64,000 nt of DNA, taken from Azolla caroliniana (Eukaryota; Polypodiophyta). The notes beneath the pieces are model-generated. The model was not told the DNA's origin, searched no databases, and was given only the letters and a program-made list of their open reading frames with translations. Positions 43,014 to 54,280 of this stretch are shown here, in pieces. Position 1 is the stretch's first letter; each line of letters begins with the position of its first letter. The stretch is taken from the NCBI GenBank assembly GCA_043228905.1, contig JBHGNT010000001.1, positions 12,648,001 to 12,712,000 of the forward strand, written 5' to 3'. The translations under genes were made by a program, and so were the position numbers.

Positions 43014-45460
43014 ATGACATCAACATCCGGCTCGTCAGAAATGAGTCTACGAAAGTTCGATGGATCGAACTTCAACTTCTGGAAGGAGCAAATGCAGGAC
43101 TATCTCATAGTCAAGGGGCAAATCGATCCCATCGAAAATGAAGCACCTCCAGAAGGATACAAACCAATTGAGTGGCAGAAGCTGGACAGAATCGTCTGCG
43201 CCACGATTCGGATGCACCTATCGGAATCGGTATACTTTACGGTGCAATCGTGTACGACAGCATTCGAACTGTGGAAAACACTGTCGGACACCTACGAAAA
43301 GAAGGTCGCTGCAACGAAGATGTTTCTGATCCGGCGCCTCTACAACTTGCGGATGAAAGAATCAGATTCGGTTCAAGCACATCTCAATGAGTACGAAAGC
43401 ATAAGCTCCCAAATCTCATCTCAGGGGACGGCAATCGAGGATGAACTCAGAGCAATGATACTCATGAGCAGCCTTCCCTCATCATGGGAAACTTTCGTCA
43501 CAACCGTGTGCAACGCGTCAACCACGGCTGTTAAATACTCCGAAGTCACGAGCGCAATCCTGACCGAAGCAGCTCGGAGAAAGTCTTTCGCCAAAGACTC
43601 AACAGACGACGCTTATGTAGTACAAGGTTCGACAGACCGATCGAACATACGAGGAAGAGATTCCTCACGGCAGCCGAACAATCAACGAAGACGGAGCCAG
43701 TCACGGGATAATCGAATCTGCAACTATTGCAAGAAACCCGGACACATCAAAGCCGACTGCCGCGCACTCAAGAACAAGAACGACAAGTCTCAGAAATCAG
43801 ACAAGAAGAGTGGCCGGCATGAGGAGATCAATTACGTCAGCTTCTCAGCTGATGTGCTACCAAACGACCCGAATATACTATCAATCGAAAATCCAGTCGG
43901 ATCAGAAGTTCTGCTCACGACTGAAGAATCGAGCACATGGCTCTTAGATTCGGGCGCGTCATTTCACGTGACTCCTCATCGATCCCAATTTCGGCAATAT
44001 ACGATCCGTCACTCCGACTCAGTTCGAGTCGGCAACTCACAACACTGTGACATCATTGGAATCGGCACAGTAGAGCTCAACCTTGCAGGTGGCTCTACAC
44101 TTGTACTTCACAATGTCCGACATGTACCCGAGCTCTCAAGGCCATTGATCTCAGTCGGACAACTAGATGAAGACGGCATTCGTGCCGGTTTTTCTTCGGG
44201 AGGGTGGACACTCCATAGGGGGAACCTCCTGCTTGCTAGAGGACCCAAGATACACTCACTGTATCCGTTACATGTTACGCTCAGAGAGGGTAACCTGTTT
44301 TTGGTGGATATTCCTGTGTCATCACTATGGCACAGAAGATTAGGACACCTCAGCAAGGCCGGCATTACGCACCTATCTAGAGCCGGATACATCCCTAAAC
44401 TCTCCTTCTCGGACCATCAATTCTGCGAACATTGCCAGTATGGCAAACAAGCAGCCGCATCACACCCGACATCAGCACCAAGAGAAACGAGACCTCTCGA
44501 TTTAGTCCACTCGGACGTCTGTGGCCCAATGCCGCATCAGTCTCTCGGCGGTGCCTCTTACTTCGTCAGTTTTATTGACGATTCGACTCGAAAGGTGTGG
44601 GCTTATCCAATTCGCACCAAAGATCGTGTCTTCTCGATCTTCTCCGATTGGCTCGCTATGGTAGAAAATCAAACTGACCGAAAACTGAAATGCTTTCCGA
44701 CCGACAATGGAGGAGAGTTCAAATCAGAAGAATTCGTCAAATTCTGCCGACAACACGGCATCCGACGTGAATTTACGGCACCACACAGTCCGGAGCAAAA
44801 CGGGATTGCAGAACGCATGAATCAGACAATCCAAGAACGGATAGTTTCCATGCTCCAACACTCCGGACTGTCGGATGGCTTCTGGGCAGAGGCTCTACTC
44901 ACGGCAGTACACATAATCAATATGTCGCCAAGCAGACCTCTAGGACTTCAAATTCCTCAGGAACTATGGATCGGCAGTAAGCCGAATTACGACAAGCTGA
45001 GGATCTTCGGATGCGAGGCGTACGCCCTTATTCCGAAAGATGATCGCCAAAAACTTGCACCTCGGTCCAGGAAATGCATTTTCCTTGGATATGGATCAGA
45101 CGGCGAAATGGGATACCGACTCTGGGACCCCGAACGCAGACAAATCGTTCGAAGTTCGGACGTTGTGTTCAACGAGTCGGCTATGAATCCATCAGTCGAA
45201 ACACCGATCGAAGTCCGAAGGGTAACATTTTCCGATGTGCCGACCCTTCAAGAAGGCCCCGCTCTTAACACACGGTCAGCTTCACGGGTAGCTGAACCTT
45301 ACACTACCGACTCGGACAACTCTGACTCGGCACAGCAGAATAATTCGCTTTCGGACCATCCGACCTCAATACCCGATACGACCAGTCCAATCATACCTCG
45401 ACGATCCGAGAGATTGTCGCAACCTCCGGAGAGGTATTCTCCTGGATTTCCTTCACCGAC
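43014..45460 (+). CDS. E12 gag, protease and integrase
   Basis: The start is ATG 43014 (MTSTSGSSEMSLRKFDGSNF). Gag core: FWKEQMQDYLIVKGQ, LWKTLSDTYEKK. The zinc knuckle CNYCKKPGHIKADC lies near residue 237 and protease WLLDSGASFHVTPHR near 310. GAG-pre-integrase LWHRRLGHLSKAG and CEHCQYGKQ follow. Integrase has D-D-E in HSDVCGP, PTDNGGEF and NGIAERMNQ, then KCIFLGYG and VVFNES. The frame itself stays open to 45,629, but copia-like sequence ends near 45,445, where the RT frame takes over one base out of register. All catalytic residues are present. Confidence 0.93.
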
Positions 45461-47044
45461 GCCGGCGAACCGACGTCTTACGAAGAAGCATCGACATCTG
45501 TCGATTCAGCCACCTGGCATCTGGCGATGGAGTCGGAAATGCACTCCATTCGGGCAAACAAGACTTGGGATCTGGTCGAATTACCTAAGAATCGACGTGC
45601 TCTTCCTTGCAAGTGGGTTTATCGACTAAAAGAGACATCTGATTCGACCACCCCAAAGTACAAGGCCAGATTAGTTGCGAAGGGCTTCCAACAAGAATAT
45701 GGCGTCGACTTCGACGAGATTTTTTCACCAGTGGTGAAAATGACAACCCTTCGTTTTCTACTCGGCGTAGTGGCAGCCGACAACTTGGAGCTGATTCAGC
45801 TAGATGTCAAAACAGCCTTCCTCCATGGTGATCTTGAAGAGGAAATTTATAAGGAGCAGCCAAAAGGCTTCGTGGCAACTGGCCAAGAACATCTAGTCTG
45901 CCGACTCAGGAAGAGTCTATACGGCCTCAAACAGGCACCGCGACAATGGTACAAGAAGTTCGACGACTTCATCCAATCGATCGGCTTCTCAAAAAGCGAT
46001 GAGGACCATTGTCTTTTTACCAACACAGCTCAAGATGGATCACCCATCTTCCTCATCATTTACGTGGACGACATGCTAATTTCTGGACGCCACGCAGGCG
46101 AACTTGCCGATCTCATTCGGCAATTGCGGTTGAAGTTTGCCATGAAGGACCTCGGTCCGGCACGACACATACTTGGCATGAAGATTAGTCGGCATCGCGA
46201 TAAACGACATCTTTTTTTGTCTCAGACCGACTATATCGGACGTGTCTTGGAACGCTTCAACATGCAATCAGCCAAATCTGCTTCAACCCCGCTCCCCATG
46301 AATCTTCGGCTCTCTCAACGAGACTGCCCGACATCCGGTCCGGAGGGGGAAGATATGAAGTCGGTACCGTATGCACCGGCAGTCGGCTCCCTTATGTACC
46401 TGATGGTCGCGACACGGCCTGATATTTCTCATGCCGTAGGAGTCGTTAGCAGATTTATGCACAATCCTGGCCGATCGCATTGGAACGCAGTCAAGCATGT
46501 GTTCAAATATCTGGCTGGCACAAAAGACCACGGCATTCTTTTCGGTCCGAACTCAACCTCAGGCGTAGTCGGTTACACCGACTCGGACTTCGCCGGCTGT
46601 ATAGACAGTCGGAAATCAACAACTGGATACTGCTTCAAATTCGGCAATGGAGCAATTTCGTGGAAGTCGAAACTTCAGGAGTGCACAGCGACCTCAACGA
46701 CCGAAGCAGAATATGTAGCTGCGTCCGACGCTGCAAAAGAAGCTTTGTGGCTCGGCCGGCTGGCGCACACGTTTCGACAAGTCGACCATGACTCGGCCCC
46801 AGTTGTCTATAGCGACAGTCAAGGTGTTGTTGCCTTGTCGAAAAATCCGGTTCACCACAACGCCTCCAAACATATCGACGTTCGATATCACTTCGTTCGG
46901 GACTGCGTCATTTCAGGGAAAATCGGTCTAGAGAAAATATCCACAACCGACAATGTCGCAGATGGAATGACCAAGTGTCTTTCGGCAGACCGCTTTCGGT
47001 CCCTTCGGCATCAGATGGGCGTAACGACAAACCAGTCCGGTTAG
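45447..47044 (+). CDS. E12 reverse transcriptase and RNase H
   Basis: Copia-like reading in this frame begins upstream of its first ATG (45527), with FTDAGEPTSYEEA. RT blocks: NKTWDLVELPKNRRALPCKW, FDEIFSPVVKMTTLR, QLDVKTAFLHGDLEEE, YGLKQAPRQWYKKF, IYVDDMLISG, DLGPARHILGM. RNase H: YTDSDFAGCIDSRKSTTG, TTEAEYVAASDAAKEA, YSDSQGVVAL, HIDVRYHFVRD. It ends at 47,044. The domain is intact; only the link to the upstream frame is broken, near 45,445. Confidence 0.93.
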
Positions 47045-47228
47045 AGCCGGACACAGCGCAGGATGGTTTCAGACAACCGACATCAGTTCCTTAATGATCG
47101 GCTTCAACTCTTCCGACCCGACCAGTCCGGCCTTCTGCCTTCGGACCCTGCCGACTCGAACAAAACTGATATGTCCGAGAACCTAGGTTTATACCTGTAA
47201 TCTTAGATAACCCATGTATACGCCCATT

Positions 47229-47237
47229 ACGGGGGAG
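47229..47237 (+). other. E12 polypurine tract
   Basis: ACGGGGGAG lies immediately before the 3' LTR. Confidence 0.85.
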
Positions 47238-47539
47238 TGTCGAATACAAGTGTATAATGGACGTATTCACACTATCCCTTTGTATAGCTCAAGTTTGGGC
47301 CATTTGTGTAATTAGCATAAATGGTAGTTGCCCTAAGTTTGTCACTATATAAAGTGACCTAGTAACCTTTTTGTAAGGTTGGTTGTATTATTGTTTCTAT
47401 TGAATAGAAAGAGTCTTTTGTGCCTCCTCTCTCTCTCTCTCTCTATCTCTGTGCACGATCTTCGATTCTGTCATACGCAGGTACTCAACCCCAATCGAAT
47501 GCTACTTGATCTTCCGCATTGACGGCCTTGTCTTCAACA
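47238..47539 (+). repeat. E12 3' LTR
   Basis: 302 bp, identical by eye to the 5' LTR and followed by CACGA. Confidence 0.97.
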
Positions 47540-47544
47540 CACGA

Positions 47545-47870
47545 AACCTCTGTAATAGGTTTTGGTTGTTCGTCCTATTTGGTTGGTTTTGAGTGCGGTG
47601 CCGGGCAGGGTGAGGGTATTGCATGTGCCGTCTTATCACGATCGCGTATAATGATGTTGTCCCCATCTTCGGTGTTTTGCTCGTCTTGGGTTGTGGAGAG
47701 GGCCTGGGTATCGTCATCTTGCCACTCTTCATGTGACAACTACAACGTTCGTTGTCGTTTAGCCTTAGGGGGTGGAGCAGGGAGCGCCAATGTTTGTCGT
47801 GGTGGCTGTGCTTACAATGAGATGGCTATGGGAAATTGTGAACAACCTGAGGGTGATGATGATGATGATG
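47545..47870 (-). pseudogene. Extra ORF middle part, E8 (inverted)
   Basis: The reverse strand reads PPRQTLALPAPPPKAKRQRTL, then LSHEEWQDDDTQALSTTQDEQNTEDGDN and DEQPKPITEVSCLVE, continuing at 42,170 across E12. It corresponds to the PVQTVQPKKRGRVP linker of E2. TAG and TAA stops are present. The left edge of the match (about 47,862) is the other proposed inversion breakpoint. Confidence 0.6.
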
Positions 47871-48369
47871 GTGATGGTGATCATGATAAGGATGAAGGGG
47901 GAGATGTGATCATATAGTATATATTCGATAAGGAAGTTGATGGTGATGATGATTGAGGAAAAAACGCGAACGTATAATACTTATGCTCAATTGGAAGAAG
48001 GGTAACACATTCTCTCTTCTAAGAAAATGGAGGTCTATCTTTACATTCTATTAATTAACTACTTATAGACTTCTGATGATTTGTCTTATGAATGATTGCA
48101 CCATGAGTGGAAGATATTGAAGGGAACTCACATTTGTCTCCCTTAAGAAAAACCCTGGTTGTTTCACAAGAAAAACAATTGAGGTCATCCAGAAATGAGT
48201 TAGATGGATTGGAAATGAATTAATAATGTTCAAGAGAAGAAATGTCACACATAAATTGCTAAGCTAGTTACTCCCCCTTGACAAGGCATATGGGGTTGGT
48301 TGCCTTGTATTATATAGTGGTTTTTAGAGAAACCTTACATTATTGATCGATAGATTGAGTTGTGATATC
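47871..48369. other. Unassigned junction sequence
   Basis: GATGATGATGG-type repeats (47,858-47,890) are followed by AT-rich DNA containing GTGTCACACATAAATTGC and TTACTCCCCCTTGACAAGG, which look like LTR pieces. No gene is supported. It lies between the extra-ORF remnant and E10 pol. Confidence 0.45.
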
Positions 48370-48506
48370 CCTACTTCGAGCTCCATTGTTACTTCTAATA
48401 ACGTCAATAAGCCTAATAATCCATGCCATGAGAACAGATTTGACGTCTTGAGTCAATTAGAGGATGTGTTAAACGAGTAAGTCCTGCCAAAATAGGAGCC
48501 ATTTGG

Positions 48507-49830
48507 TTGGACCATCCTAGATATGTAGAGTTAGTCCCTAGTCGTGGTTCCATTTTATCAAGTCAAGTGAGTAGAGTTTTTTCTGCACAAGTTGAGCTTA
48601 CCACATCTACATGTCATCGAGTCCTAGCCTTTGCCCTCCTAGATTCTGGAGCCAACTCTTGTTTCATGGATCATGAATTTGCATTGTCACAAAACATCCT
48701 CTTGAATAAGCTCCCGAACCCAGTAGTCGTAGGAGTCATTGATGGTCGTCCCATAGCATCAGGTGATATAGTCGAGGAGTCTGAGCCAATTCGTATAGTT
48801 CTTGGCGATTTGGCAAGCATAATCTCTTTCAACATTATTCGTAGTCCAGAACACCCAATAGTTCTAGGTCTCCCTTGGTTTGAACTCCATAACCGGAAGA
48901 TTGATTGGATGAAAAGAACAATTGAGGAGACCCAAGAAGAAATAACAAAGGTCACATCCCTCAAATCTCTAACATTTGATACTAGACCCCATAAGTTATC
49001 TACCATCTCTCTATGTCAATTACGTGAGGAAGGGGGGACTGAGGATATGTTTGTCTTCGCAATAGTGGCAACTCCATCATCCACCTTACATGAAGGGGAC
49101 ATTAAACTACCAGATAAATACAAAGAGTTTTCAGATGTCTTTGATAAGGTGAAGGCCAATACATTGCCGGAGCATCGGCCATACGACTACCCTATTGACT
49201 TGCAACCGGGGAAAGAACCTCCATGGGGCCCAATTTATAATCTTTCCCCTGTAGAGCTAGAGACTTTGCGGGAATATATCGAAGAGAATCTCACAAATGG
49301 ATTCATTCGGCATTCTAGATCCCCTGCTGGTGTACCTATCTTCTTCGTTAAGAAAAAGAATGGGTCTCTTCGGTTGGTCGTGGATTATCGAGGGCTAAAC
49401 AAAATGACCATCCGAAATCGATATGCTTTACCATTAATCCCGAATCTTTTGGAACGTCTTAGTAGAGCAAAATATTTCACGAAGTTGGACCTTCGTGGTG
49501 CATATAATCTAGTTCAGATTCGTCCGAGGGATGAATGGAAGACTGCTTTTCGCACTTACTATGGACATTTCGAGTATATTGTGATGCCATTCGGTCTCAC
49601 GAATGCACCTGCAGTTTTCCAGCATATGGCGAATGATATTTTTCGAGATTTTCTCGATATCTTCACTATAGTTTACCTAGATGACATTTTGATCTATTCG
49701 AAGACCCAAGAGGAACATGATGAACATGTTCGTCGGGTACTACGTCGGCTACGAGAATATGGTCTCTATGCAAAATTAGAAAAATGTAGTTTCAGCCAGA
49801 ATCAAGTGGAATTTTTGGGGTACGTTTGTA
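48507..49830 (+). pseudogene. E10 protease and reverse transcriptase
   Basis: Upstream, the frame from about 48,400 reads NRFDVLSQLEDVLNE with stops at 48,478 and 48,495, as in E4. Protease: [92 protein letters not shown] and VYLDDILIYSK (YxDD intact). Frame is lost at about 49,825, after VEFLGYV. The domain is complete and only lightly damaged. Confidence 0.92.
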
Positions 49831-52060
49831 TCCTCATATGGTATTTCTATGGACCTCATGAAGGTTCAAGCAATTCTAGAGTGGCAGACTCCCCTTTCAG
49901 TGCGCGACGTGCAATGTTTTCTTGGGTTTGCAAACTTTTATTGGAAATTTATTAAAAAATATTCTAAGGTTGTGCTTCCGCCCACTCAACTCACACACAA
50001 AAATCAACCATTCATTTGGAGTTCGGATGCAACCGAGGCATTTGAAAGTTTAAAACAGGCGTTTACAACGGCACCAATCTTAGCACATTTCGACCCGACA
50101 AAACGCTTCATCCTTGAAGCTGATGCATCCGATTTTGCACTAGGAAGTGTCTTGTCACAGACTGGAGATGACAGAGAGCTACATCCTATCGCCTTTCATT
50201 CCTGAAAGTTTGAAACTGCAGAGATCAACTACGAGATCCATGACAAAGAACTTCTTGCAATCGTGGACTCTTTTCTACAATGGTGACATTTTCTAGAAGG
50301 CTCTTCTCAGCAAATCATTGTCTACAATGATCATAAGAACTTGACATATTTCCAAAATGCTCGAGTTCTGAGTCGGCGACAAGCCCGGTGGGCGCAATTT
50401 TTTACTCACTTTGACTTTGTAATCATATATCGCCCTGGGATGCATCAAGGTAAAGCAGATGCGCTTTCTCGACGCTCTTATATGGAATTTTGTCCAGGGG
50501 AACCTGCATTTGAGCATCAAAAACAAATCCTTTTGGGTCCTAATCGTCTACGATTAATCATAGTTAATGCCATAACAACACTTGAAGATTCCACTCTTCT
50601 TGATTCCATTCGAGATCATATGGCCACTGATGAATTTGCCAAGGAGGTTTTGGATCATATTGTCCTAGATCGTGCTTCTAGTTCGCAGTCGAAAAACCCT
50701 CACCAGGACTATCATTTGTTCTATTGGCATGGTGGTTTTCTATTTCGACAAAACCTATTGTATGTTCTTGATGGTCCCCCACGACTACAAGTTCTACAAC
50801 ATTGCCATGAATCACCAATGGCTGGACATTTTGGAGTTCGCAAAACTCTAGAATTAGTTTCTCGACAATATTGGTGGCCTCGCCTTCGTCATTTTGTTGA
50901 GGAGTATGTTCGCAGTTGTGGTACCTATTGTCTATCAAAGAGTCCTCGACACCGATCCTATGGCTTACTACAACCACTTCCCATTCCGGAAAATCCTTGG
51001 ATTTCATTACCGATCTCCCAGTTTCAAAAGGTTATGATGCAATTCTCACACTGGTTGATCGACTTACCAAAATGGCACATTTCGTGCCATGTACGAAGTC
51101 TATTACTAGCCAAGAGGTGGTCGATCTAGTTATGCGGGAGGTATTTAAGCACCATGGTCTTCCGGATGATATTATTAGTGATCGAGGTCCACAATTTATT
51201 TAAAAGTTTTGGAAGCATATACTCAAACTTCTCCAAATTTCGGCTAAGCTTTCTTCAGGCTATCATCCTAAGACTAACGACCAAACTAAGCATACCAACC
51301 AGACATTGGAGCAATATCTTCATTGTTTCATCAACTACCAACAAGATGATTGGGTTGATTTTCTGCACTTGGCTGAATTCGCTTATAACAACTCGGTCCA
51401 TTCTTCTATGGGATATTCCCCATTTTTCGCAAATACAGGCCGCCATCCTCAATGGACAATGAATGCACATCCACAAGTGCCTACCAACCCTGCTGTTGTG
51501 GATCGTCTTAGTCGCCTCCAAGAAATTCACGCTTCCATTCTTCACAATTTACATGATGCACAAGTTACACACAAGAGGCTTGCGGATCGTCATCGCCTAG
51601 ATTCCTCCAAAAAATTCTATGTTGGGGATCATGTGTGGCTTCTCCAACACAACATCAAGACTGCTCAGCCTTGTGGTAAATTGCATTACCAACGTTTTGG
51701 CCCGTACATGATCAATGGTAAGATAAGTGATGTTGCATATCGTCTTCGCCTCCCTCTGCACATGCGCCTCCATCCGGTGTTCCACGTATCCCTTTTAGAA
51801 CCTTACACTAGCAGTTCAATTCCGGGCCGTATTACAACTCCTCCGCCACCAGTTGAGTTCTTGGAAGGACCCGAATTTGAGGTTGCTGCCATTCTTTATT
51901 CTAAAATCGTGCGCAACAAGTTGTATTACTTGGTTGATTAGCTAGGCTATACCCCCAACGATCGAACTTGGGAACCTGCTGCAAATCTTTCCAATGTCGC
52001 GAACATGGTCACCACATTTCATCACGAATATCCTCATAAACCAAGTCCTACTACTACGAA
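49831..52060 (+). pseudogene. E10 RNase H, integrase and chromodomain
   Basis: RNase H: FILEADASDFALGSVLSQ, KELLAIVDSF, GKADALSRR (stops near 50,203 and 50,284). Integrase: zinc domain HESPMAGHFGVRK, then after a frameshift near 51,000 [17 protein letters not shown] (Asp) and [10 protein letters not shown] (Asp; TAA at 51,201). DQTKHTNQTLEQYL follows, where the expected catalytic Glu is Lys. The C-terminal part is VGDHVWLL and HPVFHVSLLEPY. The chromodomain FEVAAILYSKIVRNKLYYLVD is broken by TAG before LGYTPNDRTWEPAANL. A chromodomain directs insertion to particular chromatin. Confidence 0.92.
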
Positions 52061-52087
52061 TCTTACGACCCGTGACACATGTCGTCG

Positions 52088-52101
52088 AAGAAGGGGGATA
52101 G
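52088..52101 (+). other. E10 polypurine tract
   Basis: AAGAAGGGGGATAG directly precedes the 3' LTR. Confidence 0.8.
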
Positions 52102-52583
52102 TGTCATGATGACACTCACATTTTGTCTCGAAAGGAATTGAACCCACAACCTTGTTATACGCTTGTCAAATCCTTAACCATTGTAATAACAAGTTTATGC
52201 GTACTATTTTTAGAATATATAATCTAATATCATAAGGATATTTTGAATTACTTTATATTCTAGAATGTCCTAGAATATTCTAGAGTGTTATATATGCTAG
52301 AACCTTCTAGAATACTCTATAAACCTTCTAGATTACTAGATTACCCCAAAATATTCTAGAGTATTCTAGATTACTCTATAGAGAATTATAAATAAGGAGC
52401 TATCAACCATCCAAAAACCAAATTGGTTCAACGCCATCCTATAGCTCCCTATTGCCTACTTTGTGTACTCCATCTTATATCGCAATACAATATTTTCTTT
52501 TCAATTCTCTCTTTCTGCCTCATCAACATATCTCTTTCCCTTTTTCTCTCTCTTTCTTCTTTCTTTCTCTCTTTGTCTTGACA
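52102..52583 (+). repeat. E10 3' LTR
   Basis: 482 bp from TGTCATGATGACAC to CTTGACA, rich in TCTAGAATATTCTAG-type palindromes. A reverse-strand tRNA-like stretch lies near 52,130-52,195. Its partner is 36694-37135. Confidence 0.9.
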
Positions 52584-52742
52584 CTCAGACTCTCGAACTT
52601 GTTTAGGGAAAAGTGTGCATAGTCGGCCACTCTCATCACTTGTGCCCTAATGCCCCATCTCACATCGCAATGCATGTGACCTATGTCGCACATTGGAAGC
52701 AATGGTTCGAATAGTAGATAACAGGATGGGCTCTAACATGTA

Positions 52743-53531
52743 TCAATGTGTACGATTTCCCCGTTCCTTGAAGAATATGGTTTTGTAGTTAGGTGCAACA
52801 TGTGTAGTATAATGTGTGATGCGTGAGCCTCCGCATTTGTCCCATGTCATGATACATTGGCATTGCAAAAAGGCCTCATTTATTGAGGAATCTAGTGATG
52901 CATCATGAAGCAAGTGTCTTGCATCCCATCTACGAAACCATTTTTCTATATCTTGCATCCAACTGGAACACAAAATTTTGCTTTTATGCATCTTTTGGAT
53001 ATTTTTGCTTGCGTCCCATGCAATTCTAGGAAGTCGATGCAAGGGACTTTTTTGAACCTTAAGCATGTATTCAACAACCCTTTCCATGGCCATGATCTCA
53101 ATGGGAAGCGATCCCGTCTCAAGGAGGAGGAGGGTGTAGGGCGTTTGTTTCTTAACTTGTTGAAACTTTGTAAGAAAATGTTTTTGGACATTTTCAAACT
53201 CTTTCCACATAGATTTAGGGATGCTACCGCCCCATATTTCCACCCCATAGAGAAGAACCGGTGTCACCAAAGTGTCGAAAATATATTTCTTGAGGACCCA
53301 ACATGTAATATCTCCAAGATTGCATGTGTTCTCAAATGCATAGTACGCTCGCTTACCCGCCTCTAAGCGGCGTGGAGCAAATTCATTCCATCTATGATTT
53401 GAAGGAACTTCAAGGCCAAGATATTTGAAGCTTTCCACACATTCAAGTGGCTCATTGTTGTATATAATGCATGGTTTATCTCTTTTTTGGCTCTTCACAA
53501 GCATAATCTTTGTTTTTAGACCTATTGACAC
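52743..53531 (-). pseudogene. LINE RT thumb and C-terminal region
   Basis: After the catalytic YADD (minus strand, about 53,595), this frame reads IGLKTKIMLVKSQKRDK, FKYLGLEVPSNHRW, ETGSLPIEIMAMERVVEYML and CSSWMQDIEKWFRRWDARHLLHD, ending KTIFFKERGNRTH. The last block recurs in the fragments at 57,500 and 61,690. It is a C-terminal region typical of LINE polyproteins; its clade is not assigned. Confidence 0.88.
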
Positions 53532-53539
53532 TTAATTTA

Positions 53540-54280
53540 GTATGCATGCACTAAAGTATTTAAAAAGCACTACATCATCTGCATATAGCAAAAGCATAAT
53601 CACAACATTCCCAATGACAACTTCTTCAACACATTCTTCCTTTACAAACTTGGTAACCATTTCTTCCCATTCATCAATGCAAGTGTTGGTGAGAGTGGGC
53701 ATCCTTGCTTAACACCAATAGTGCTATTGAAAAAATCTGAAAGTCTATCTCTCATATGCACACAACATATAACCTTCTCATATATTCGGGAAATTGCAAG
53801 CATATATTCACTTGGCACCTCAAGTTCTTCCATTTGCCTCCAAAGATGCTCACGAGGTACCATATCAAAAGCTTTATTGAAGTCTACAAAGCAACAATAT
53901 AAACCTTTACCTCTAAGGCGAATTTCCCCCATTAATACTCAAAGGGTGACAAGGTGATCAATGGTGCTAAGCCAACTTGTCCATAAGTTCTCTTACCATT
54001 TTTTTCAGCCCATACACTTATCTTTGATTCCATTATACATCCAAATAGTTTTGCTATTAATGAGCCAACCATGATTGTTCGATAGTTGTTTACATTATTT
54101 ACATTTCCACATTTATATAAAGGTTTGATCCCATTTGTAGTCCAATCATGTGGCATACCATGTTGCAATGCATCATTAAACATATCGTTTATCCATACAT
54201 GTGCTTCCTTTCCCATCCATTTGAGAATTTCAGTCTTTATACATTGAAGAGCGCTTGCCTTTTGAGAGGCCAATTAGTCC
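53540..54280 (-). pseudogene. LINE reverse transcriptase core
   Basis: The minus strand holds IKTEILKWMGKEAHVW, DWTTNGIKPLYKCGN, NYRTIMVGSLIAKLF, KGLYCCFVDFNKAFDMVPREHLW, STIGVKQGCPLSPTL and LLYADDVVLFK (YADD near 53,595). Frames change near 53,930 and 53,650. Catalytic Asp residues (FVDFNKAFD and YADD) are all visible. Confidence 0.9.

Larger units (their letters stand above)
42171..47539 (+). mobile_element. E12: young, nearly intact copia element
   Basis: 302-bp LTRs (42171-42472 and 47238-47539) look identical by eye. The target duplication CACGA lies at 42166-42170 and 47540-47544. Primer site, polypurine tract and complete gag-pol are present, with one apparent 1-nt frameshift. It inserted into the inverted E8 extra ORF, whose frame continues on both sides. 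Confidence 0.97.
48370..52583 (+). mobile_element. E10 chromovirus, 3' half
   Basis: Gag-protease linker, protease, RT, RNase H, integrase, chromodomain, polypurine tract and 3' LTR lie on the plus strand. No gag or 5' LTR lies upstream; these are on the minus strand at 32,060-37,135. CTCAG follows the 3' LTR and GTCAA precedes the 5' LTR in element orientation. Both are one change from CTCAA, the sequence at this point in the related LINE at 62,050. Confidence 0.85.

Noticed and set aside
45430-45629. Programmed frameshift between E12 integrase and RT
   Set aside because: No slippery heptamer in the correct register, and copia elements normally use one continuous frame here; a lost base is simpler.
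47502-47917. Short ORFs on both strands at 47.5-47.9 kb as host genes
   Set aside because: They overlap the E12 LTR end and the extra-ORF remnant; the coherent frame is the minus-strand one described.
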